Assembly: GCA_014465955.1 (NCBI GenBank)
Contig: JACTVT010000013.1
Span: 1 to 51,363, forward strand
Direction of reading: 5' to 3'
From: Eubacterium sp.
Lineage (GTDB): Bacteria > Bacillota > Clostridia > Oscillospirales > Acutalibacteraceae
DNA length: 51,363 nt
Part shown: piece by piece, positions 32,242 to 40,029 of the stretch
Layout of the letters: every line of letters starts with the position of its first letter
Position numbering within the stretch: position 1 is the stretch's first letter
Program-made: the position numbers and the translations under genes
Notes under the pieces: model-generated
What the model saw: the letters and a program-made list of their open reading frames with translations, nothing else
Told to the model about the DNA's origin: nothing
The model's database searches: none

Positions 32242-32462
32242 AATGGTTGAAAAATCTTGAAAATTTTGCAAAAAGCGGCACAGTAGGGCAATGCCCAGTA
32301 TGCAAAAGCGAAAATACTGATTATAACGCAACAAAAGTTGTTGATGATATGGGTTTTGCTGTTATGTGGTGTAATGACTGTAAGCATTCACACATCATTT
32401 CAAGACTTAAAGTGACTGAAGATATGAAAACAAATCAGAAAGTACCTGACGACTTGATTTAA
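32238..32462 (+). CDS. Small zinc-ribbon protein, candidate immunity partner
   Basis: A 74-residue protein starting at GTG 32238, overlapping the stop of the chimeric MuF ORF by 4 bp (GTGA). Two CxxC pairs form a zinc ribbon: CPVCKSENTDY (about 17-27) and WCNDCKH (about 43-49), followed by a charged tail (SRLKVTEDMKTNQKVPDD). No annotated family recognised. Overlap with a toxin-like domain gene is the usual layout of toxin-immunity pairs, so an immunity role is the leading guess; a phage structural or regulatory role is possible. Confidence 0.5.
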   Translation: MKWLKNLENFAKSGTVGQCPVCKSENTDYNATKVVDDMGFAVMWCNDCKHSHIISRLKVTEDMKTNQKVPDDLI

Positions 32463-32463
32463 T

Positions 32464-32492
32464 GCGCCTGTGCAATAGCAGGGCGCTTTTCT
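32464..32492 (+). terminator. Intrinsic terminator after the zinc-ribbon gene
   Basis: GCGCCTG / CAGGGCGC (32464-32470 with 32479-32486, one bulged G), then TTTTCTT. Confidence 0.65.
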
Positions 32493-32520
32493 TATACCTA
32501 AATTTAATATTGTTGAATGA

Positions 32521-32550
32521 AGCACTTTGTTTTTACAAGGTGCTTTTTTC
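32521..32550 (+). terminator. Second intrinsic terminator
   Basis: AGCACTTTGT (32521-32530) / ACAAGGTGCT (32535-32544) with a TTTT loop and TTTTT after it. The gap 32551-32742 then holds two GATATAAACTGT direct repeats (32571 and 32611 areas), a 13-bp inverted repeat AAAACTTTTTTAT...ATAAAAAAGTTTT (about 32648-32684) and a GAGGGCTTTGCCCTC hairpin; no intact gene. Confidence 0.7.
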
Positions 32551-32742
32551 ATATATTCACACCCTGACAAGTGATATAAACTGTCAAAAATTACTCCTGC
32601 AATATGAGATATAAACTGTTGCGCCTTCAGCGGAAGACACCGCATATAAAAACTTTTTTATAAGAGCTCATAAAAAAGTTTTTTGGCGTTCGAGGGCTTT
32701 GCCCTCTCGGCTAAAAAACGCAAAGGCAGAAAGGGAAAAAGT

Positions 32743-32874
32743 ATGGACTTTTTGAAATCAATTCTTGGTGATGATTTGTATTCACAGGTTGAAAGCAAAA
32801 TTAATGCTTACAATTCAGATGAAGCAAACAAAGATAATGCTGATTATGTTTTGCGTTATGTAATCGGATTTTAA
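32743..32874 (+). pseudogene. Phage scaffold protein (GP20-like), N-terminal fragment
   Basis: Reads MDFLKSILGDDLYSQVESKI, then NAYNSDEANKDN, which is the start of phage minor structural/scaffold proteins of the GP20 type, normally about 180-200 residues. After Asn32 it switches to ADYVLRYVIGF and stops, so the coiled-coil body is missing and the end appears to come from another gene. AGAAAGGGA lies 8 nt upstream. A second mark of internal deletion in this element. Confidence 0.6.
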
Positions 32875-32881
32875 CGGAGGT

Positions 32882-33016
32882 GTTTGAGTATGGGCAAGTC
32901 GTCTTTTCTCTGCCACAAAAAGATTTTGATAAAACATTGAAACTTGTGGATTTCTGCATTTCTTTATGTTATAATTATTCTGTATATTTGTGTCTATATG
33001 CAGAAATGCACTGATA
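32882..33016 (+). pseudogene. Possible small element ORF fragment
   Basis: GTG 32882 reads MFEYGQVVFSLPQKDFDKTL, then KLVDFCISLCYNYS and stops at 33016; an overlapping ATG at 32890 with CGGAGG upstream gives only 16 codons. Neither is recognisable. Probably debris of the deleted phage region. Confidence 0.2.
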
Positions 33017-33045
33017 AAATGAAAAATCATGCAAAGGGATATCCC

Positions 33046-33072
33046 TTTGTTGGTTACTATGTAACCAACAAA
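33046..33072. repeat. 12-bp inverted repeat
   Basis: TTTGTTGGTTAC (33046-33057) / GTAACCAACAAA (33061-33072) around TAT, directly after a smaller AAAGGGATATCCCTTT palindrome. No T-run, so it is not a terminator. It lies near the right part of the element; role unknown. Confidence 0.7.
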
Positions 33073-33111
33073 TAACCTATTATTGCTTTAGAAAGAAACG
33101 AGGTGAGTGCT

Positions 33112-33339
33112 GTGGCGAAACCGAATAAATCTACTTTGCAAGCCGGTGTTTTAACCGCAGCGGTTATTGTCTGCGCTATCCTTGCCCGTGTTTTTGGCAA
33201 TCTCGGTTATGCTCCCGCGATTTTGGGGCTGATACGCACAATGCTGTATATTGGGCTTTATATGGCTTGGGGTGTTTCAGTCAGAAAAAGGGTTGTTCAG
33301 GCACAGGTACGCAATTTAATTGAAATATCTTTTAAATAA
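33112..33339 (+). CDS. Truncated two-helix membrane protein, function unknown
   Basis: A 75-residue ORF with two membrane segments (about 8-30 and 40-60) separated by GNLGYAPAILG and ending in a basic stretch VRKRVVQAQVRNL. This resembles the N-terminal part of a longer conserved membrane protein of clostridial mobile elements; the end (IEISFK) is probably out of frame or cut. GTG 33112 is preferred because GAGGTG (33100-33105) lies 6 nt before it. The gap 33340-33479 after it is AT-rich with no gene or copy of the ssrA 3' end. Confidence 0.45.
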   Translation: MAKPNKSTLQAGVLTAAVIVCAILARVFGNLGYAPAILGLIRTMLYIGLYMAWGVSVRKRVVQAQVRNLIEISFK

Positions 33340-33479
33340 AATATTTGCTTTTCAATGTGAAATATACCTTCTGCGGTTTATGATGAAACGAATTCATTTA
33401 ATTTTGGTGAGTGTTTAAATTCACATACTGAAAACGTAAAAGCATCTATTTTATTATTTAATATTAATTATTCATTGAA

Positions 33480-36077
33480 TTAAAATGTTTCGGAAATTAT
33501 GTTTCGGATTTCTGTTTCTATCTGCTTGATTTCATAAAGAAATTCTCTTGAGGAAACACGCAGGGCGCCGTTGCCGAGAATTATAAGTTGTTCAAGTGCA
33601 TCAGATGTAACAACTCTTACTTTGTGATTTTTTGCCAGTTGGTGCGTTACTTTTTCGATATACATATCGGCGGTTTCAGCCTCTTTTGTATAAACAATGT
33701 TGATGTTATTCACCTTTTCAACTTCACGCGTGGAGCCTTTTATTTTGTAAGCGTCAAAAACGAGAATAACCTCACATTTTTTATAGCCCTGATAATTGCA
33801 CAAAATATTTACAAGTGCATTTCTTGCACCGTCAAGATTGTTGTTCTTTGACAGTTCTTTCAGACAGTCCCACGCAAAAATGACGTTGTAGCCGTCAACA
33901 AGCAGGTATTCCGTGCCGCCGTATTTCGGCACCTTTGCAGATTTGTATTTTTGATTTTCATTTTTGTTTTCAGCACTTTTTGTAAATGTAAAATGACCGT
34001 TTTCGGGATTTGAGCGGTTTTTAATCGGTCCATAGGTCTGCTCAAAAATCTGCATCAATTCTTTATCAAGTGCAAACAGGTTATTCTTGTCTTTGCATTT
34101 TGAAAAATTAATTTTACTGTCGGTGCCTACGTATTCGCTTTTCGGTGCAGAAAGTGCGCTCGGCAGATGCATACGGCTTTTGACCTCGTTCCATTTAACG
34201 TTGTATCCTGCACCGTGTGAGCAGAAAACAGAACCGCAGGGGTTGTCCGTATCAGCATCGCAGTCATAGCCGATTTTTTCAATAATTTCATCTGTATTAT
34301 GGCACGGTTCATAGCCTTTCAGTGTGCAGAAAAGTCTGCCCCTGCCGTGCGTGTATTGCATAACTTCACGTGCATAATTGTGCATTGTTGAAACAGGAGC
34401 AGTGCCGCTGATAAGAGAAAACTCACCCACAGTTTCGGGCGCATTGAAACTGCCGTGCATACGCTGAATATCCGTCATTGCCCTGCCTGTATTTTCGATC
34501 GGAACTTCGAGTGTGAATTCATAAATCGGCTCAAGCAGAACTGATATTGCAGAGCGCAGTCCCTGCCGTACTGCTCTGTAAGTAGCCTGCCTGAAATCAC
34601 CGCCTTCTGTGTGTTTTGCATGCGCCTTGCCCGATGCAAGCGTGATTTCCATATCGGTTATCGGTGAGCCTGTCAGTACGCCGATGTGCGTCTTTTCATA
34701 AAGATGTGTAAGTATCAGCCGCTGCCAGTTTTTATCAAGCAAATCCTCTTTGCAGTCGGTTTTGAATATAATTCCGCTGTTTTTTTCAAGCGGCTTCAGT
34801 ATAAGATGAACTTCGGCGTAATGCCTGAGCGGCTCAAAATGACCGATTCCCTCAACTGTATCGGCAATGGTTTCTTTGTAAATTATATTGCCTGCGTCGA
34901 ATTTTGCGTCAATATTGAAACGCTCTTTGATAAGCGTCTGCAGAATCTCAAGTTGAATATCACCCATAAGTTGAACCTGGATTTCACCAAGCCGTTCATT
35001 CCAGTTAACCTTTAACTGAGGGTCTTCGCTTTCAAGAATTTTCATTTTTGACAGTGCGGTATGTGCATCAACTTCTGTCGGTAAGTTCAGTTTATATGTA
35101 AGCACAGGCTCGAGCAGCGGTCGGTTTGTACTTTTTTCTGCTCCCAGTCCGTCGCCCGATTCAGCGAAAGTAATGCCCGTTACTGCGCAGACAGTTCCTG
35201 CCTCGGCTTCATTTTCAGTGGTGAATTTTTCACCCGAATAAATGCGTATCTGGTTTACCTTTTCACTGCTTTTGTTTTTGTCTGATTTCAGAATATCTTT
35301 TACTTTAAGACTGCCGCCCGTAACTTTTAAAAATGTCAGTCTTTGCCCCTTATCCTCTGTAATTTTATAAACTCTGCCTGCAAATTCATCACTGTATATC
35401 GGCATTTTTGTATATTTGTCAAGGCAGTTTAAAAATTCTTCCACGCCTGTCAGTTTAAGTGCCGAGCCGAACATACACGGAAATATTTTTCTGCTTTTTA
35501 TGCAGTCGGAAATATCGTTTTCGTTGATAATTCCATTGTCATAATACTTATTTAAAAGGTTTTCATCGCAAAGAGCAATATTTTCATAAAAATCTGCTTT
35601 GTTCTGATTCCCGAAATCAATGCATCCGTCGCTGAATTTTGTTTTCAGTTCGGTTAAAACACGTTTTTTGTCTGCACCGTCAAGATCCATTTTGTTGATA
35701 AAAATGAAGCAAGGCACATTGTATTTTGAAAGCAGTTTCCAAAGTGTCTGCGTGTGGCTTTGTATACCGTCTGTTGCGCTTATAACAAGCACAGCGTAGT
35801 CAAGCACCTGAAGCGTACGTTCTGTTTCGGCGGAAAAATCAACGTGCCCCGGTGTGTCAAGCAGTGTGAATTCAGTGCTGCCCTGTGTTAAAACTGCCTG
35901 CTTTGAAAAAATTGTAATTCCACGGCTTCGCTCAAGTGAAAAAGTGTCTAAAAAAGAATCTTTTCTGTCAACTCTGCCGAGTTTGTTTATACTTCCCGAT
36001 TGGTAAAGCAGTGCCTCGGATAAAGTGGTTTTGCCCGAGTCAACATGAGCCAGAACGCCGATAACAATTTTTTTCAT
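33480..36077 (-). CDS. Tet(M)/EF-G-like translational GTPase fused to a C-terminal NYN (YacP/Rae1-like) domain
   Basis: An 865-residue fusion. Residues 1 to about 650 match ribosomal protection proteins: G1 AHVDSGKTTLSEALL, switch/G2 ERSRGITI, G3 DTPGHVDFSAETER, G4 NKMD, then domains II-V (MGDIQLEILQTLIKERFNID in domain III, GGDFRQATYRAVRQGL in IV). After a linker with CGSVFCSHGAGY, residues about 724-865 form an NYN domain: YLLVDGYNVIFAWD, VILVFDAYK, TKEAETADMYIEK and VTSDALEQ carry acidic residues typical of YacP/Rae1, the A-site mRNA endonuclease of B. subtilis. Tet(M) itself ends at 639 residues and lacks this domain. Start ATG 36077 with GGTGAG upstream. Annotated in relatives only as a translation-factor GTPase; tetracycline resistance is not implied. 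Confidence 0.85.
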   Translation of the reverse strand: MKKIVIGVLAHVDSGKTTLSEALLYQSGSINKLGRVDRKDSFLDTFSLERSRGITIFSKQAVLTQGSTEFTLLDTPGHVDFSAETERTLQVLDYAVLVISATDGIQSHTQTLWKLLSKYNVPCFIFINKMDLDGADKKRVLTELKTKFSDGCIDFGNQNKADFYENIALCDENLLNKYYDNGIINENDISDCIKSRKIFPCMFGSALKLTGVEEFLNCLDKYTKMPIYSDEFAGRVYKITEDKGQRLTFLKVTGGSLKVKDILKSDKNKSSEKVNQIRIYSGEKFTTENEAEAGTVCAVTGITFAESGDGLGAEKSTNRPLLEPVLTYKLNLPTEVDAHTALSKMKILESEDPQLKVNWNERLGEIQVQLMGDIQLEILQTLIKERFNIDAKFDAGNIIYKETIADTVEGIGHFEPLRHYAEVHLILKPLEKNSGIIFKTDCKEDLLDKNWQRLILTHLYEKTHIGVLTGSPITDMEITLASGKAHAKHTEGGDFRQATYRAVRQGLRSAISVLLEPIYEFTLEVPIENTGRAMTDIQRMHGSFNAPETVGEFSLISGTAPVSTMHNYAREVMQYTHGRGRLFCTLKGYEPCHNTDEIIEKIGYDCDADTDNPCGSVFCSHGAGYNVKWNEVKSRMHLPSALSAPKSEYVGTDSKINFSKCKDKNNLFALDKELMQIFEQTYGPIKNRSNPENGHFTFTKSAENKNENQKYKSAKVPKYGGTEYLLVDGYNVIFAWDCLKELSKNNNLDGARNALVNILCNYQGYKKCEVILVFDAYKIKGSTREVEKVNNINIVYTKEAETADMYIEKVTHQLAKNHKVRVVTSDALEQLIILGNGALRVSSREFLYEIKQIETEIRNIISETF

Positions 36078-36146
36078 CTTCTCACCACGCAAAATAAGTT
36101 TTATATATAATAGCATATAAAACCGTAATTGTAAATTCAAACAGGC

Positions 36147-36175
36147 TTTACATTGTTTCTTTATTATGCTAAAAT
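36147..36175 (+). promoter_or_regulatory. Promoter of the acyltransferase pair
   Basis: TTTACA (36147-36152), 17-bp spacer, TAAAAT (36170-36175). Confidence 0.65.
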
Positions 36176-36205
36176 TTTGAACGACAAACGACAGAGGTAT
36201 GGTGT

Positions 36206-37327
36206 ATGACTGAAAGAATTAAAAATTCCGAAAAATTGTATTCGGTTGAATTTGTTCGCTTTATATTTGCGGCGGTTATAGTTTATTATCATATATTGCA
36301 TTCAAATATTAAAGGTGCGGCAATTGATTTGCCGATATACGAAAGGCTCTATGATAACTGTGCATTTGCAGGTGCGGCAGTTGAATGCTTTTTTATTATT
36401 TCGGGTTATTTCCTTTATAAATCTTTTCAGCGCAGACCGAATATTTCCGTTCTTGAATTTGCATATAATAAATTTGCACGCCTTTGGCCTGTTCTTGCAG
36501 TGTTTTTGCTTATAGGATTGCTGTTTTTTTATTTTAACGGGTATGATTCTTTTTATAATATATTCTTTTTGCAGGCAGCAGGCGTTACCCCTGATGTTTC
36601 GGGTATAACGTGGTATGTTTCGCCTTTGTTTATTGTGATGATATTTATGTTTGCCTTTTATAAAAACACTGAAGATAAAAGGAAATATAATCTGTTTCTT
36701 GCAGTTGCCGTCTATTTTTCTTATGTAATGGTTATAAATGACTGTTCAAAGGTTTTCGGGCGTCATACGATTTACGGCGTTTTCAGCATAGCGGTATTGC
36801 GTGCAGTTGCAGGAATAGGGCTCGGATATCTTATTGCTGTTGTAAGTGAAAAAATTAAAAATCTTGATTATATTAAAAATTTTAAAGGAAATTGGTTTCA
36901 GAATACGCTCATATTTATTTTGGTTTCGGCAGCGGAAATTGCTTCATTTTATTTTATGATGCGTCATTTTCTTGATTCGCAGAACTCAATGCAGCAGCAA
37001 TTCTTCGTTGTTCTTCTGTTTACGGTTTTCTTTGTTTGTCTGCTGAGCCGGCGCGGTGTGTTTACACTGCTGTTCAATAATAAATTTTTCGGATTTTTGG
37101 GCAAGTATTCCTATTCAATTTATATGATGCAGCAGATTGCGTTTTATATTCTGCAAAAAGTATTCTGGGAGAATTCCGATTATACAGTTTATCTTGAAAA
37201 TCATTTTGTAAGAACTCTTATAATTTCAACAGTATTGGCAATTTTTTTCGGTATAATAACTTATTATGCAGTTGAAAAACCGTTTGGTATTCTTTTATCG
37301 CGGTTCGGTAAAAAACTTTTTGCATGA
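36206..37327 (+). CDS. Acyltransferase 3 family membrane protein, first paralogue
   Basis: A 373-residue integral membrane protein of the AT3/OafA family, which moves acyl groups (often acetyl) onto sugars of surface polymers. About ten hydrophobic segments; the N-terminal LYSVEFVRFIFAAVIVYYH, then IL, contains the conserved Arg and the catalytic-type His; AVECFFIISGYFLYKSF and ITWYVSPLFIVMIF follow. No SGNH domain is attached. CAGAGG lies before the ATG. The next gene, 38 bp on, is a close paralogue. Confidence 0.88.
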   Translation: MTERIKNSEKLYSVEFVRFIFAAVIVYYHILHSNIKGAAIDLPIYERLYDNCAFAGAAVECFFIISGYFLYKSFQRRPNISVLEFAYNKFARLWPVLAVFLLIGLLFFYFNGYDSFYNIFFLQAAGVTPDVSGITWYVSPLFIVMIFMFAFYKNTEDKRKYNLFLAVAVYFSYVMVINDCSKVFGRHTIYGVFSIAVLRAVAGIGLGYLIAVVSEKIKNLDYIKNFKGNWFQNTLIFILVSAAEIASFYFMMRHFLDSQNSMQQQFFVVLLFTVFFVCLLSRRGVFTLLFNNKFFGFLGKYSYSIYMMQQIAFYILQKVFWENSDYTVYLENHFVRTLIISTVLAIFFGIITYYAVEKPFGILLSRFGKKLFA

Positions 37328-37365
37328 TAAAATATGACATATTTTTATTTACAGAGGTATATTAT

Positions 37366-38505
37366 ATGAATAAAAATTTAAAAAGTGACAAACTTTATTC
37401 GGTAGAATTTATGCGTTTTATTTTTGCAGTGGTAATAGTTTATTTCCATATTATCCATGTATACATAAGGAGTTATTCCGGCGATATTGCCATATTCAGA
37501 AGGTGTTATGACAACTGTGTATTTGCAGGCTCCGCCGTTGAATGCTTCTTTATTATTTCGGGTTATTTCCTTTTTAAATCTTTTCAGAAAAGGCCCGATA
37601 TTTCTGTCCTTGAATTTTCCTACAACAAGATTACAAGGCTTTGGCCTGTAGTCGCAGTGTGTTTGTTGATCGGCACTGTTTTCTTTGAGTTTGACCAATA
37701 TGAAAGTTTATATAATCTGTTTTTTATTCAGTCGGCAGGATTTGTAACGCATGTCGTAGGAATATTGTGGTATGTTTCACCGTTGTTTATAGTTATGGTG
37801 TTTATGTTTGCCTTTTATAAAAATACTAAGGATAAAAAGAAATATAATTTGTTTCTTGCGGTTTTTGTTTATTTTTCCTATGTTATGGTTATAAATTTTA
37901 ATCCGAGAATTTTTGACCGCAATAATATTTACGGCATATTCAGTTTAGCAGTATTGCGTGCAATTGCGGGAATTGGGCTTGGTTATCTTATTGCCGTTGT
38001 GGAAAAGCAGATTAAAAGCCTTGAATTTGTTAAGAATTTTAAAGGAAACCGAATTCAAAATGCATTGATATTTATTGTCATTTCGGCATTGGAAGTGATT
38101 TCGTTTTATCATTTAATGCGCCATTTCTTTAATTCTGAAAATTCTTTAAGTCAGCAGTTTTATGTAGTAATTCTCTTTACTGTTTTATTCTCGTGTCTGC
38201 TTACCAAAAAGGGAATATTCACTCTGCTGTTTAATAATAAGTTTTTCGGTTTTCTCGGCAAGTATTCATATTCAATTTATGTAATGCAGGAGATTACATT
38301 TAACATTATGAAGGAAACATTCTGGCAGTATAAAGATTATGCTTCATCGCACTTTTTAAGAACTATCGTAATTTCGGTTGCATTTTCGGTTGTTTTCGGC
38401 ATTGCATCGTATTATATTGTTGAAAAGCCGTGCGCTCTTCTTTTAACAAAATTCGGTAAAAAACTTTTTGCAAAAAAAGAAAATAAATTAACGGTCAATT
38501 CGTGA
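37366..38505 (+). CDS. Acyltransferase 3 family membrane protein, second paralogue
   Basis: A 379-residue AT3 protein aligning along its whole length with the preceding one (LYSVEFMRFIFAVVIVYFH, AVECFFIISGYFLFKSF, FGFLGKYSYSIYVMQEI). The pair comes from a tandem duplication that has since diverged, with most changes in loops. ATG 37366 has AGAGGT upstream; a longer in-frame ATG at 37324 overlaps the upstream stop and lacks a site. The two may act on different positions of one polymer. Confidence 0.87.
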   Translation: MNKNLKSDKLYSVEFMRFIFAVVIVYFHIIHVYIRSYSGDIAIFRRCYDNCVFAGSAVECFFIISGYFLFKSFQKRPDISVLEFSYNKITRLWPVVAVCLLIGTVFFEFDQYESLYNLFFIQSAGFVTHVVGILWYVSPLFIVMVFMFAFYKNTKDKKKYNLFLAVFVYFSYVMVINFNPRIFDRNNIYGIFSLAVLRAIAGIGLGYLIAVVEKQIKSLEFVKNFKGNRIQNALIFIVISALEVISFYHLMRHFFNSENSLSQQFYVVILFTVLFSCLLTKKGIFTLLFNNKFFGFLGKYSYSIYVMQEITFNIMKETFWQYKDYASSHFLRTIVISVAFSVVFGIASYYIVEKPCALLLTKFGKKLFAKKENKLTVNS

Positions 38506-38604
38506 ATTGCCTCTGTAAAACAACTTTGTAGGGGTTGGCGGTCTCACCTGTCGGCTCGGTAGGTGCTTCTGCTTCGCAGAGGTGTCAACCGGACATCCGT
38601 ACCC
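38493..38604. repeat. Palindromes after the acyltransferase pair
   Basis: GGTCAATTCGTGAATTGCC (38493-38511, overlapping the last codons of the acyltransferase gene), then a GTAGGGGTTGGCGGT...ACCGGACATCCGTACCCGAC stretch to about 38604 that looks like a larger, imperfect member of the same repeat families. Confidence 0.6.
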
Positions 38605-38621
38605 GACGACCCGCAAAATAA

Positions 38622-38656
38622 AAGCGGGAGGGTGTCTGTGCCCTCCCGCTTTTTTT
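38622..38656. terminator. Bidirectional terminator made of a dispersed palindrome
   Basis: AAGCGGGAGGG (38622-38632) / CCCTCCCGCTT (38641-38651) with loop TGTCTGTG, then TTTTT. The core equals the GGGAGGG...CCCTCCC repeat found elsewhere in the window. Lies between convergent genes. Confidence 0.85.
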
Positions 38657-39098
38657 AATACAGATGAAAAATATAGATAATTATTCCGTAAATAACCGAC
38701 GAAGCAACGCCGTAAACTATTACAGGTCCTGCAATCGTAAACATCTGCGACGCAGTTCCCAAAACAAAACCTTCGTGCTTGAATTCAAGTGCAGGGGATA
38801 CCACCGAATTTGCAAATCCTGTAATCGGCACGATTGTGCCTGCGCCTGCGTGGCGTGCAATTTTGTCGAATACGCCGATACCCGTAAGAATTGCGGTTAT
38901 AATTACTATAATGCACGGTGTGGCGATTTTAAACTGTTCTTCGGTCATTCCTGCTTTTTCAAATAAAAAGTTTAATAATTGACCGAAACAGCATATTGCA
39001 CCGCCGAATAAAAATGCTTTTACACAGTTTAAAAGCACCGGCGAATTCGGGCTTGCTTTGTCTGTCATTTTACTGTATTCATCTTTACTGATACTCAT
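38655..39098 (-). CDS. spoVAC: Stage V sporulation protein AC
   Basis: A 147-residue membrane protein of the SpoVA channel that moves Ca-dipicolinic acid into the forespore and out at germination; SpoVAC is mechanosensitive in B. subtilis. AFLFGGAICCFGQLLNFLF, TGIGVFDKIARHAGAGTIVP, ITGFANSVVSPALEFKHEGF and IAGPVIVYGVASSVIYG are diagnostic. AGAGGTG lies before the ATG. The usual spoVAC-spoVAD-spoVAE order is not kept: spoVAE is 0.9 kb away on the other strand and spoVAD is absent here. Confidence 0.93.
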   Translation of the reverse strand: MSISKDEYSKMTDKASPNSPVLLNCVKAFLFGGAICCFGQLLNFLFEKAGMTEEQFKIATPCIIVIITAILTGIGVFDKIARHAGAGTIVPITGFANSVVSPALEFKHEGFVLGTASQMFTIAGPVIVYGVASSVIYGIIIYIFHLY

Positions 39099-39154
39099 TT
39101 GTTAACACCTCTTTAACTTATTATTTATTTTAATTGAACATTTATACAAAATAC

Positions 39155-39183
39155 TTGACAAAATATATAATTATCTGTAATAT
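39155..39183 (+). promoter_or_regulatory. Promoter of the ABC ATPase gene
   Basis: TTGACA (39155-39160), 17-bp spacer, TAATAT (39178-39183). Confidence 0.7.
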
Positions 39184-39215
39184 TGGAATATACTATTTGT
39201 AAAGGACTTGGCACT

Positions 39216-39962
39216 ATGCACCTTATTGATGTTAGAAATGTTTACAAAATTTATAATCCGGGTGAAAATCAGGTTAATGCGCTTGACGGCGTATCTGTCA
39301 CAATTGATGAGGGCGAATTTGTTGCAATCATCGGTCAGTCGGGCTCAGGCAAATCCACACTTATGAATATGCTCGGCCTGCTTGATACACCTACTTCGGG
39401 CGAATATTATATCAACGGCAAATTGGTTGATGATTTGACAGATGATGAAATGAGCGTTATCAGAAACGAAGAAATAGGCTTTATTTTTCAGGGCTTTAAC
39501 CTCATTTCTTCACTTGATGCACTTGAAAATGTAGAACTTCCGCTTGTTTACAGAGGTGTTCCAAGAGAAGAAAGAAGAGAGGCTTCAAAAAAAGCGCTTG
39601 AAAAGGTAGGTCTCGGCAGCCGTATGCATCATTTGCCGAAAGCGCTTTCAGGCGGTCAGCAGCAGCGTGTTGCCGTTGCAAGAGCCATTGCTGCAGCACC
39701 TCCCGTTATTCTTGCCGATGAGCCAACAGGTAACCTTGATACACGTTCAACTAAAGATGTTATGCAGATTCTGCACAATCTGAAAGATGACGGAAGAACC
39801 GTTATTGTTATTACGCATGATAATGAAATTGCCGAACAGGCAGAGCGTGTTATTCGTATTCGGGACGGTAAAGTTGTTGAGGACTACATAAATCCGGGTT
39901 TTGAAGAAAAATACGGCAGAGAGTCTAAAAAGAATAATAAAAACCCGATAGATGAAGGTTAA
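39216..39962 (+). CDS. ABC transporter ATP-binding protein, MacB/LolD type, orphan
   Basis: A 248-residue ATPase. Walker A GQSGSGKSTLMNMLG (about 39-53), Q-loop IFQGFNLI, signature LSGGQQQRVAVARA, Walker B ILADEPTGNLDT and H-loop VITHD. The NLD after Walker B and overall sequence fit the FtsX-partner family (MacB, LolD, FtsE-like), which works with permeases carrying a large extracellular domain. No such permease is encoded next to it; it sits between spoVAC and spoVAE. ATG 39216 has AAAGGA 9 nt upstream. It ends with a polar, Lys/Asn-rich tail. Confidence 0.88.
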   Translation: MHLIDVRNVYKIYNPGENQVNALDGVSVTIDEGEFVAIIGQSGSGKSTLMNMLGLLDTPTSGEYYINGKLVDDLTDDEMSVIRNEEIGFIFQGFNLISSLDALENVELPLVYRGVPREERREASKKALEKVGLGSRMHHLPKALSGGQQQRVAVARAIAAAPPVILADEPTGNLDTRSTKDVMQILHNLKDDGRTVIVITHDNEIAEQAERVIRIRDGKVVEDYINPGFEEKYGRESKKNNKNPIDEG

Positions 39963-40029
39963 TACAAAATTTAAATTTGCTTTGTATATATCACCTGTTT
40001 TTGTGAAAAATACAGACAGGTGATTTTTT

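Noticed and set aside
33340..33479. Right attachment site (copy of the ssrA 3' end)
   Set aside because: No match to the TCTCCACCA or GGTTTCGATT part of ssrA was found in this gap.
33480..36077. Acquired tetracycline resistance gene tet(M)/tet(O)
   Set aside because: Overall order matches ribosomal protection proteins, but the protein is 865 residues with an extra NYN domain, so it is a distinct chromosomal family; resistance cannot be claimed.
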